From assembly GCA_903916135.1 (NCBI GenBank), contig CAIWVT010000614.1, positions 1 through 8,020 on the forward strand: a stretch of 8,020 nucleotides of DNA, read 5' to 3'. Below are positions 1 to 5,456 of this stretch, piece after piece. The position numbers and the translations under genes were made by a program. The stretch is from an uncultured bacterium (lineage in GTDB: Bacteria > Bacteroidota > Bacteroidia > Bacteroidales > CAIWKO01). Below the pieces are notes generated by a model. The model made no database searches. It saw nothing but the letters and a program-made list of their open reading frames with translations, and was not told the DNA's origin. Each line of letters opens with the position of its first letter. The stretch's first letter is position 1.

Positions 1-46
1 AACCGGACAACAGTGATTGAAAAACATTTTGTTGAAAAATATTTCC

Positions 47-73
47 TTTGTATTCAAATATTCACTATCTTTG
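47..73 (+). promoter_or_regulatory. Bacteroidota-type promoter of the T9SS-sorted protein gene
   Basis: A -7 element TATCTTTG (66-73) fits the Bacteroidota consensus TAnnTTTG, with a candidate -33 TTTG at 47-50 and a 15-base spacer, slightly short for this promoter class. Transcription would begin at about 78-82, only about 15 bases before the ATG at 94. This placement rules out a start upstream of the promoter. The ten bases TATCTTTGTA recur in two other promoters of the window. Confidence 0.65.
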
Positions 74-80
74 TAAAAAA

Positions 81-89
81 AAAGGAGAA
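81..89 (+). promoter_or_regulatory. Shine-Dalgarno-like ribosome binding site
   Basis: AAAGGAGAA lies four bases before the ATG at 94 and contains an AGGAG core. Such a strong anti-16S match is uncommon in Bacteroidota, where most leaders are simply A-rich; the other gene starts in this window lack one. It supports the choice of 94 as the start codon. Confidence 0.6.
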
Positions 90-93
90 CAAT

Positions 94-1743
94 ATGAAAA
101 CATCTTTACGCATCTTAGCAATCATGGGATTCATGATTCTATCAACAAGCAGCCGCGCCCAGGTTTTCTGGACCGAAACTTTTAATAATGGCTGTACCTC
201 TGCTTGTTTGGCTTCAACCTATACGACTGGTACAAACGGCGCATGGGTTCTTACAGCAACAGGGTATAATGACGCTACGGGAAACAAATGGTTTGTCAGT
301 TGCGCCGAAAATGGTAATGCCGTGGGTGCATGCGGAACGGCTTGCGCCGGGGATGCTACGCTTCATATTGGGGCTAGTAATGGTTACTCTACTGCCGATC
401 CCGGTGCTTCGTATGATGCAGGTGGGCTTTGTCCCACCTTTTGGTGCGTGGCAACTGACACCCGCGCCGATTCGCCAACCATCAACTGTTCGGGGAAAAC
501 AAATATCACCCTATCGTTTAAATATATGGAAAACGGTGATGGAACCACCGACAATGCAACGCTATGGTATTACAACGGCACGACATGGGTGCTCTTGGTT
601 GACCTTGCAAAAACCCCTCTCACCTGCAATCCCCAAGGAACTTGGACAGCCTTCACCACCACCCTGCCTGCCATTTGCGATAACAACCCGAATGTGAAAC
701 TTGGTTTTCGTTGGGTGAACAATGATGACGGTGTTGGCACCGATCCTTCCTTTGCTGTAGATCAAATCACATTAAGCACCACAGGTGTTTCGGTGCCCAC
801 AGTGAGTTTCACCGCCAACGACACCACCTTATGTGCAGGGCAATGTATCAGCTTCAGCGGCTCAGCCACCAACGGACCCATACTGTCGTGGGCATGGACG
901 TTTACGGGTGCCGCCACAACATCCTCTACGGTGCAAAACCCAAGCAATATTTGCTATAACGCTCCGGGCACTTATTCCGTAACGCTTACGGCAACCAATG
1001 CTACAGGTCCTGGCATTAGAACCAAAACAAATTATATAGTGGTTACGGCTGTTCCTAATGTTGTCATAAATCCAAATGTTGCAACTATCTGCAATGGCAA
1101 ATCCGTTACACTTACCGCTTCGGGAGCAACAACCTACTCGTGGGCACCTGCAACAGGATTGAATACCACCTACGGAGCAACAGTTATTGCTTCTCCAACT
1201 ACCACTACTACTTATACAATAACAGGCACTACTAACGGATGTTGGAGTACGAACGCAGTAACTGTTACAGTAAATCCAGTGCCTCCCACGCCTGTCATAA
1301 CTTTGGTGGGGAATCATTTTGTTTCAAGCGCTGCCGCAGGGAATCAATGGTATTGGAACAATGGAAGCATTGCAGGTGCCACAGCTCAAAATTACACGCC
1401 TCTTCAAAATGGACTGTATTATGTCATTGTTACGATTGGCGGATGCTCTTCCGACACATCGAACGTCATCAATTTAACCAATATAGGCATCGAAGAATCC
1501 TTTGAAAACAATACGTTTAGGATGTATCCCAATCCTGCTGAAGATCACATAACTATTGAAACATCAACGCCTGCCAAAGATGTCACCCTATCCCTCTACA
1601 CCATGCAAGGGCAACTACTTTTGCAGCAAGCCATACTGCAAGAAAAAACAGACATGGATATAAGCAAGATATCCAAAGGAGTTTATATAGTAAAACTGCA
1701 AAGCGACAATATGGTTTATGTGAGAAGGATAATAAAGGATTAA
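94..1743 (+). CDS. Secreted PKD/Ig-like adhesin-type protein with T9SS type A sorting domain
   Basis: A 549-residue exported protein, probably cell-surface or extracellular. Residues 1-23 form a signal peptide (basic MKTSLR, hydrophobic stretch, small residues ending SRA before Q). Residues about 24-230 are a Cys-rich (10 Cys), Gly/Thr/Asn-rich beta domain of jelly-roll/MAM-like character that I do not recognise by name. Residues about 235-317 are a PKD domain (SFTANDTTLCAGQCISF, then SWAWTF and YNAPGTYSVTLTATN). Two Ig-like modules follow at about 321-395 (ICNGKSVTLTASGATTYSW) and 398-465. Residues about 475-549 are the T9SS type A sorting domain: YPNPAEDHITIE (YPNP at 478-481), then LSLYTMQGQLL, ISKGVYIVKL and RRIIKD. 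By family knowledge the protein crosses the outer membrane through T9SS and the C-terminal domain is removed. No catalytic motif is visible, so adhesion or matrix binding is inferred. The start is fixed by the promoter and ribosome binding site. Sampled bases 841-900 are 35/60 G+C, much richer than the next genes. Confidence 0.88.
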   Translation: MKTSLRILAIMGFMILSTSSRAQVFWTETFNNGCTSACLASTYTTGTNGAWVLTATGYNDATGNKWFVSCAENGNAVGACGTACAGDATLHIGASNGYSTADPGASYDAGGLCPTFWCVATDTRADSPTINCSGKTNITLSFKYMENGDGTTDNATLWYYNGTTWVLLVDLAKTPLTCNPQGTWTAFTTTLPAICDNNPNVKLGFRWVNNDDGVGTDPSFAVDQITLSTTGVSVPTVSFTANDTTLCAGQCISFSGSATNGPILSWAWTFTGAATTSSTVQNPSNICYNAPGTYSVTLTATNATGPGIRTKTNYIVVTAVPNVVINPNVATICNGKSVTLTASGATTYSWAPATGLNTTYGATVIASPTTTTTYTITGTTNGCWSTNAVTVTVNPVPPTPVITLVGNHFVSSAAAGNQWYWNNGSIAGATAQNYTPLQNGLYYVIVTIGGCSSDTSNVINLTNIGIEESFENNTFRMYPNPAEDHITIETSTPAKDVTLSLYTMQGQLLLQQAILQEKTDMDISKISKGVYIVKLQSDNMVYVRRIIKD

Positions 1744-1749
1744 TTCTGC

Positions 1750-1784
1750 AAGTCGGAGTGCGACTTCAAGTCGCGCCCCGACTT
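1750..1784. repeat. Twin-hairpin palindromic intergenic repeat (REP-like)
   Basis: Two consecutive hairpins of the same form, AAGTCG-N5-CGACTT, occupy 1750-1766 and 1768-1784, separated by one C. Each has a 6-bp stem and 5-base loop (GAGTG and CGCCC). The pair can also fold as one 17-bp inverted repeat with one A/C mismatch and one G/T wobble. It starts 7 bases after the stop of the secreted-protein gene. No T-run follows on either side, so it is not a canonical intrinsic terminator, though it may protect or end the mRNA. The doublet design resembles REP/BIME elements; that assignment is inference. Confidence 0.75.
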
Positions 1785-1787
1785 ATC

Positions 1788-1834
1788 AATGAACAACAAT
1801 GTAACAATTCAACAATATAACATTTCAACTTATG
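1788..1834. repeat. AACAATnn octamer tract, copy 1
   Basis: The 35 bases 1788-1822 match 3306-3340 with one difference (C at 1797, T at 3315). From 1803 the tract has an 8-base period: AACAATTC, AACAATAT, AACATTTC, AACTTATG, with the last units decayed. It sits directly after the twin hairpin. The rest of 1744-2041 holds the promoter at 1901 and an AT-rich leader; I see no other gene there. Confidence 0.8.
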
Positions 1835-1900
1835 AATCAAGTTTGCCACTTCGTACCTGATTTTTTCACAAGGAATTGTCATCACAAAAGAAATCTTTTT

Positions 1901-1908
1901 TATCTTTG
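1901..1908 (+). promoter_or_regulatory. Promoter -7 element for the methyltransferase gene pair
   Basis: TATCTTTG fits TAnnTTTG and is followed by TA, as in two other promoters of the window. A TTG at 1876-1878 is a possible -33 with a 22-base spacer, which is long. The first ATG lies about 133 bases downstream, so the transcript would have an unusually long AT-rich leader with no SD. A short GTGCAC followed by a T-run at 1974-1987 lies in this leader, but I could not build a convincing terminator from it. Confidence 0.5.
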
Positions 1909-2041
1909 TAAAAATTATTATGCACCATAAAAATGAAATAAGGTAAACATAGCATTACCATAGTGTAAATAGTGTGCACCTTTTTTTGGTTTAAGGTTTA
2001 CATATAAAGACATTGTGTGCAAGCTTAAAAAACTAAAAAAC

Positions 2042-2647
2042 ATGAAATATTTGATAATAGTGATAATGTGGACAGGATACTGTGCACTTCATAGTTACTT
2101 AATAAGTATTGGATTCACAAATCTGATGAATCGCTTATTAAAGAAGTATAATGCGTTTTACCGATTGTTTTATATCTTAATTTCATTATTCTTACTTATT
2201 CCTTTATTAAATTATACTGAACAATTAGATAATAAAGTAATTATCTTTTATGGACAATATTTGGACATATTAAGGTATATACTTACTGCTGCTTCATTAT
2301 TAATGTTCTTTTGGGCTTTTTTCTTTGATTATGATTCATTGTCATTTTTTGGAATTCGCCAAATTTTACACTTTGGAAAAACTAAAGAAATAAAATCATC
2401 GAATGAAATTAAAAAGAGAGGCTTATTAGGAATTATGCGACACCCAATGTATCTTGCTTTAATAATATATTTATGGTGTCAAACATCTAAGATGGCGGAC
2501 ATAGTTGTTAATATAGTGCTGACAATTTATGTTATTATAGGTACTATACTTGAAGAGAAAAAACTTGTTCTTGAATTTGGAGATGCATACATCAACTATC
2601 AAAAGGAAGTTCCCATGTTAATTCCTTTTACAAAAGTAAAGAAATAA
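2042..2647 (+). CDS. Membrane methyltransferase, ICMT/NnrU-like
   Basis: A 201-residue integral membrane protein with hydrophobic segments at about 2-24, 38-57, 75-95 and 136-170. The C-terminal half carries the signature of the isoprenylcysteine carboxyl methyltransferase / phospholipid methyltransferase superfamily: R133-H-P-M-Y-L-A139, then E171-E-K-K, then FGDAYINYQ with Y183 and Y186, and a closing VPMLIPF. In this superfamily these elements bind S-adenosylmethionine at the membrane face. The N-terminal GYCALHS resembles NnrU-type members. The methyl acceptor cannot be told; bacteria lack prenylated CAAX proteins, so small thiols, lipids or amines are possible. The ATG at 2042 is preferred to a GTG at 2015 because the hydrophobic N-terminus starts there after an A-rich stretch. 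It is followed after 22 bases by a second gene of the same superfamily, probably in one operon. Composition is very AT-rich (2161-2220 has 12/60 G+C). Confidence 0.8.
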   Translation: MKYLIIVIMWTGYCALHSYLISIGFTNLMNRLLKKYNAFYRLFYILISLFLLIPLLNYTEQLDNKVIIFYGQYLDILRYILTAASLLMFFWAFFFDYDSLSFFGIRQILHFGKTKEIKSSNEIKKRGLLGIMRHPMYLALIIYLWCQTSKMADIVVNIVLTIYVIIGTILEEKKLVLEFGDAYINYQKEVPMLIPFTKVKK

Positions 2648-2669
2648 TAAAACCTAATAAAATAGAATT

Positions 2670-3191
2670 ATGGATAAACTTATATTTTTTTCACTTATTA
2701 TAGTTTGCACAATTACGCATATTTTCAGGTCAATTTATGAAATATTAAAACATAAAAATAAATTGAAACCCAATAAATTAACTTTTGTGATAGTTTTTAT
2801 CAACATGCTATTATTATGGTTGTCCTGGTTTGCACTATGTAGCTTTGATGTATATAAAATCCCACCATCTGGAATAATACAGCTTTTGGGTGTTTTGTTA
2901 GTCAGTATAGGACTGATTGTATTTTTAATAGCGTTAATCACAATTAAAACATTAGAAAGTTATGAAGGGGATTTGATAACCAAAGGAATTTATTCAAAAA
3001 TAAGGCATCCGATGTATTTAGCTTTTATTCTTTGGCTATTAGCGGCTCCAATATTTTTCGGATCCGTTTATTCATTCATTCTATCATTTATTTTTATAGT
3101 GAATATACTTTTTTGGAGATATTTAGAAGAAAAAGAATTGGTGGAAAGGTTTTCTTCATATAGTGATTACAAAAAGAAAACAATATTTTAA
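2670..3191 (+). CDS. Second membrane methyltransferase, ICMT-like
   Basis: A 173-residue membrane protein with hydrophobic segments at about 2-19, 36-57, 70-92 and 116-150. It shares the SAM-binding signature of its upstream neighbour: KGIYSKI then R112-H-P-M-Y-L-A118, E153-E-K-E, and a final YSDYKKK. Only these motifs are clearly shared; the N-terminal halves differ (no NnrU-like HS motif), so this is a diverged paralogue or an independently acquired relative rather than a recent duplication. The protein ends at KKKTIF, without the 'P..IP' tail usual in the family, so it is a few residues short; a small 3' loss or natural variation could explain this. The gene starts 22 bases after the previous stop with no promoter between, so co-transcription is likely. 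Both products might methylate related substrates or act as a heteromer; that is speculation. Confidence 0.77.
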   Translation: MDKLIFFSLIIVCTITHIFRSIYEILKHKNKLKPNKLTFVIVFINMLLLWLSWFALCSFDVYKIPPSGIIQLLGVLLVSIGLIVFLIALITIKTLESYEGDLITKGIYSKIRHPMYLAFILWLLAAPIFFGSVYSFILSFIFIVNILFWRYLEEKELVERFSSYSDYKKKTIF

Positions 3192-3203
3192 AAGAAAAAA
3201 TAT

Positions 3204-3247
3204 ACAAGCCAGTGCGAAGTTCGCAACTGCGTACTCGCTGGATTTGT
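3204..3247. repeat. Palindromic intergenic repeat with three-arm fold
   Basis: An outer stem pairs 3204-3210 (ACAAGCC) with 3240-3247 (GGATTTGT), with one bulge and one G/T pair. It encloses two small hairpins: 3211-3228 (AGT plus GCGA against TCGC plus ACT) and 3229-3238 (GCG-TACT-CGC). The element starts 12 bases after the second methyltransferase stop and is followed by no T-run. Like 1750-1784 it is a hairpin doublet just behind a gene and ahead of an octamer tract, but its sequence differs. Confidence 0.65.
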
Positions 3248-3305
3248 AATTATAGTGCTGTAAAATTAGAAGATTAAAAGAATAATAGCTATAAAATATT
3301 ACTAA

Positions 3306-3360
3306 AATGAACAATAATGTAACAATTCAACAATATAACAATATAACTATTCAACCAATA
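3306..3360. repeat. AACAATnn octamer tract, copy 2
   Basis: Bases 3306-3340 match 1788-1822 at 34 of 35 positions. From 3321 five tandem octamers follow without gaps: AACAATTC, AACAATAT, AACAATAT, AACTATTC, AACCAATA. This copy has one more clear unit than copy 1. The stretch 3248-3305 between hairpin and tract is featureless AT-rich DNA. Confidence 0.82.
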
Positions 3361-3361
3361 A

Positions 3362-3404
3362 CAAAAAAAATAGTGTTAGGAAATATTAATCAACCTATCA
3401 CTAT
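3362..3404 (-). terminator. Intrinsic terminator downstream of tRNA-Lys
   Basis: Read on the minus strand, ATAGTG (3404-3399), one T-A pair and AGG (3396-3394) pair with CCT and CACTAT (3380-3370), giving about 10 pairs with one mismatch around a 13-base loop. A run of T follows (A-run on the plus strand, 3363-3370). It lies about 60 bases past the 3' end of the tRNA. The stem is AT-rich but the stem plus U-tract layout is typical. Confidence 0.6.
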
Positions 3405-3464
3405 ATTTTCATCGTCTTAGAGCCTGTGATAATCCATTGAAACACTCTAATCTTCATTTCTATG

Positions 3465-3537
3465 TCTCCCCGATAGGATTCGAACCTATGACCCATTGAT
3501 TAAGAGTCAATTGCTCTACCAACTGAGCTACGGAGAG
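3465..3537 (-). tRNA. trnK: tRNA-Lys (anticodon CUU)
   Basis: The minus strand folds into a complete 73-base cloverleaf. The acceptor stem is CTCTCCG / CGGGGAG with one U-G pair and discriminator A. It has the TA at positions 8-9, a D arm GCTC...GAGC with loop AGTTGGTA, an anticodon stem ATTGA/TCAAT around CTCTTAA (anticodon CTT, reading AAG), and a T arm ATAGG/CCTAT around TTCGAAT. CCA is not encoded; the bases after the discriminator read CAT, so CCA must be added after transcription. It has its own promoter and terminator and no partner tRNA. Confidence 0.97.
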
Positions 3538-3548
3538 ATTTTGAGGTG

Positions 3549-3575
3549 CAAAAGTATAAAATTTTGCAATACCAA
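3549..3575 (-). promoter_or_regulatory. Promoter of tRNA-Lys
   Basis: On the minus strand a -7 element TACTTTTG (3556-3549) fits TAnnTTTG, with TTG at 3575-3573 as -33 and a 16-base spacer. Its end lies 11 bases before the tRNA 5' end, so the leader is very short. It faces away from the glutamine synthetase promoter, making 3538-3782 a divergent control region. Confidence 0.6.
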
Positions 3576-3688
3576 GGCATGTTTTATTTCAAATTCAGAG
3601 ATGATTTAAGTAAAATATCGTGATGCACGAGGGCAAAATATCACTATTGTTTTTCGATTTGAATGATTTATATGAAGTGAATCTTTTG

Positions 3689-3710
3689 TTGAAAGAAAAT
3701 ATTTTTTCAA
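3689..3710. promoter_or_regulatory. AT-rich dyad upstream of the glutamine synthetase promoter
   Basis: A 22-base inverted repeat, TTGAAA-N10-TTTCAA, pairs at 9 of 11 positions. It ends two bases before the -33 TTTG of the glutamine synthetase promoter, where an activator or repressor could bind. In DNA this AT-rich the symmetry may be chance. Confidence 0.3.
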
Positions 3711-3712
3711 AA

Positions 3713-3745
3713 TTTGCAATCATATTGGAAAATTTACTACGTTTG
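3713..3745 (+). promoter_or_regulatory. Promoter of the glutamine synthetase gene
   Basis: TTTG at 3713-3716, a 21-base spacer and TACGTTTG at 3738-3745 match the Bacteroidota pattern TTTG / TAnnTTTG. Transcription would start near 3750, leaving a leader of about 30 A-rich bases without SD before the ATG at 3783. Confidence 0.6.
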
Positions 3746-3782
3746 ATGCCAAATTTAATTCAACATAAAAAACATATAAAAT

Positions 3783-5291
3783 ATGGCAGACTTTTCACAG
3801 TTCGAACTGAATCCTAACCCTTTAGTACAGTTCTTAGACAAACCTCAATCTGGCTTTACGAAGGCTGATTTGATAAAATTTATTGAAGCCAACCACATTC
3901 AGATGATAAATTTTAGATACGCGGGCGAAGACAGCCGCTTGAAAACACTGAATTTTGTTATCAACAACAAAAAACATTTAGACAATTTGCTCTCGACAGG
4001 CGAGCGTGTGGATGGTTCGAGTTTGTTTTCCTATATAGAAGCAGGTTCGAGCGATTTGTATGTGATGCCTCGATTTAAAACTGCTTTTGTGAATCCGTTT
4101 TCGGATATTCCGACGCTCGACATTTTGTGTTCCTATTTCAACAAAGAAGGAAATCCATTGCCCGCCTCGCCTGAATATATCTTGCATAAGGCGCATAACG
4201 CACTCAAAGCACAGACAGGTTTTCGCTACGAAACCATGGGTGAGTTGGAGTATTATGCCATAAGCGAGAGAGATCCCTTGTTTCCTGCTAAAGATCAGAA
4301 AGCGTACCATGAGTCAACGCCTTTTGCCAAATGGGAACAGTTTCGCACCCAAGCGATGTTGGAGATTTCGCGTGCAGGCGGTCAAATCAAATATGGACAT
4401 ACGGAAGTCGGCAGCTTTTCGATAGATAATTTGGAATATGAACAAAATGAGATTGAGTTCTTGCCTGTGGATGTGGAAGATTCCGCCGATCAATTGGTGA
4501 TTTCGAAATGGATTATCAGAACCTTAGCGTATCAATATGGCATCAACATCACATTTGCTCCGAAAATAACCGTGGGCAAAGCAGGAAGCGGCTTGCATAT
4601 TCATACCCGTTTGATGAAAGACAATATCAATGCTATGGTGGATTGTGGCACAATTAGCAACACAGCTAAGAAGATGATTGCAGGCTATTTGTCACTTGCG
4701 CCTTCATTGACCGCTTTTGGCAACACCAACCCTACCTCCTATTTTCGATTGGTGCCACATCAGGAAGCACCTACCAATATTTGTTGGGGTGATAGAAACC
4801 GTTCAGTTTTGGTGCGTGTGCCTTTGGGATGGTGCGGCATCAACGACATGATAGTGAAAGCTAATCCTTTGGAAGCAGTGCCTACAGAAGATTATAGCGA
4901 CAAACAAACCGTTGAGTTTCGTTGTCCTGATGGTTCGGCAGATACCTATCTGTTGTTGGCAGGCTTGACAGTTGCTGCTCGTCATGGTTTTGAAATGGAG
5001 AATGCTTTGGAGTTGGCAAAAGACACCTATGTGGATGTAAACATCTTTGATGATGAACATAAAGAAAAGGTGAAGAGCCTGCAGACATTGCCGTTCTCAT
5101 GTTGGGATTCGGCACTAAAGTTGGAAGAACAAACAGATATTTATAAGAAGTATGATGTGTTTTCGCAAAACACTATTGATGGTATCATCAGAAATTTAAA
5201 GAAATTTGATGACAAAAATCTGCGTCAAGAGCTAAACAACAACAATGCGGAAATGATTAAGTTGGTGCAAAAGTTTTTCCATTGCGGCTAA
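3783..5291 (+). CDS. glnA: Glutamine synthetase, type I-like Bacteroidota form
   Basis: A 502-residue cytoplasmic enzyme predicted to make glutamine from glutamate, ammonia and ATP. An N-terminal beta-Grasp region (about 20-100) has R-V-DGSS at 77-80. The catalytic domain shows ELEYY (E154, E156), E208 and QNEIEF (E223) as metal ligands, AGSGLHIH (267-274, H272), NPTSYFRLVPHQEAP (316 on, R322, E328), DRNRSVLVRVP (337-347) and VEFRCPDGSAD (E378, R380). Relative to enterobacterial GlnA there are about seven extra residues between E208 and E223, Ala267 replaces the Asn of NGSGMH, Thr376 replaces the Arg two before E378, and Phe422 in VDVNIF occupies the adenylylation-tyrosine position, so GlnE-type control is not expected. 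The length differs from GSIII (about 700 residues) and GSII (about 340). I recall closely similar proteins in Bacteroides, so the changes are probably subfamily traits; a related gamma-glutamyl ligase activity is possible. It is monocistronic with its own promoter. Confidence 0.88.
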   Translation: MADFSQFELNPNPLVQFLDKPQSGFTKADLIKFIEANHIQMINFRYAGEDSRLKTLNFVINNKKHLDNLLSTGERVDGSSLFSYIEAGSSDLYVMPRFKTAFVNPFSDIPTLDILCSYFNKEGNPLPASPEYILHKAHNALKAQTGFRYETMGELEYYAISERDPLFPAKDQKAYHESTPFAKWEQFRTQAMLEISRAGGQIKYGHTEVGSFSIDNLEYEQNEIEFLPVDVEDSADQLVISKWIIRTLAYQYGINITFAPKITVGKAGSGLHIHTRLMKDNINAMVDCGTISNTAKKMIAGYLSLAPSLTAFGNTNPTSYFRLVPHQEAPTNICWGDRNRSVLVRVPLGWCGINDMIVKANPLEAVPTEDYSDKQTVEFRCPDGSADTYLLLAGLTVAARHGFEMENALELAKDTYVDVNIFDDEHKEKVKSLQTLPFSCWDSALKLEEQTDIYKKYDVFSQNTIDGIIRNLKKFDDKNLRQELNNNNAEMIKLVQKFFHCG

Positions 5292-5313
5292 ACAGATTTC
5301 ATTAGTCTGAAAT

Positions 5314-5338
5314 AGTAGGCATAATGGTTATGCCTACT
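5314..5338 (+). terminator. Hairpin downstream of glutamine synthetase, probable terminator
   Basis: A perfect 11-bp stem, AGTAGGCATAA / TTATGCCTACT, closes on a TGG loop, 22 bases after the stop codon. It is followed by TTACACAAAAAA rather than a T-run, so it is not a canonical intrinsic terminator. An overlapping weaker pairing, ATTTCA (5296-5301) with TGAAAT (5308-5313), could form instead. The position between two separately promoted genes favours transcript end or mRNA 3' protection. Confidence 0.5.
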
Positions 5339-5385
5339 TACACAAAAAATGTCTTGAAAGATGTTATATTTTTATTGAAAAGGGC

Positions 5386-5413
5386 TTTGGTTTCTATTTT
5401 GTGCTTATCTTTG
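5386..5413 (+). promoter_or_regulatory. Promoter of mutS2
   Basis: TTTG at 5386-5389, a 16-base spacer and TATCTTTG at 5406-5413 (followed by TA) fit the Bacteroidota promoter. The expected start near 5420 leaves a leader of about 37 bases before the GTG at 5457, which supports that start codon. Confidence 0.65.
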
Positions 5414-5456
5414 TAGAAATTTATATTTCGATTCAAAAAATACTAAACAAGTTTAC

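Noticed and set aside
13..93. N-terminal extension of 27 residues on the secreted protein (start at 13)
   Set aside because: It begins upstream of the promoter at 47-73, and the ATG at 94 has a strong SD and opens directly into a signal peptide.
862..1317. Minus-strand open frame of 151 codons inside the secreted-protein gene
   Set aside because: Antisense to the Thr/Gly-rich PKD and Ig-like domains, Cys/Ser/Arg-rich, with no domain and no start signals.
1750..1784. Twin hairpin as a canonical intrinsic terminator
   Set aside because: No T-run follows on either strand and two equivalent hairpins are present; a repeat element fits better.
2015..2041. GTG start nine codons upstream of the first methyltransferase start
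   Set aside because: It adds only a short Lys-rich stretch before a natural membrane-protein N-terminus at the ATG 2042; no ribosome binding site favours it.
3306..3360. Octamer tract as a degenerate CRISPR array
   Set aside because: Units of 8 bases run on without spacers, and there are no cas genes.
3465..3537. tRNA-Lys as an attachment site for an integrated element
   Set aside because: The tRNA 3' end is not repeated elsewhere in the window as far as I can see, and no integrase gene is present.
3620..3817. Open frame of 65 codons ahead of the glutamine synthetase gene
   Set aside because: It runs through the predicted promoter and overlaps the glutamine synthetase start in another frame, with no recognisable domain and composition of random AT-rich DNA.
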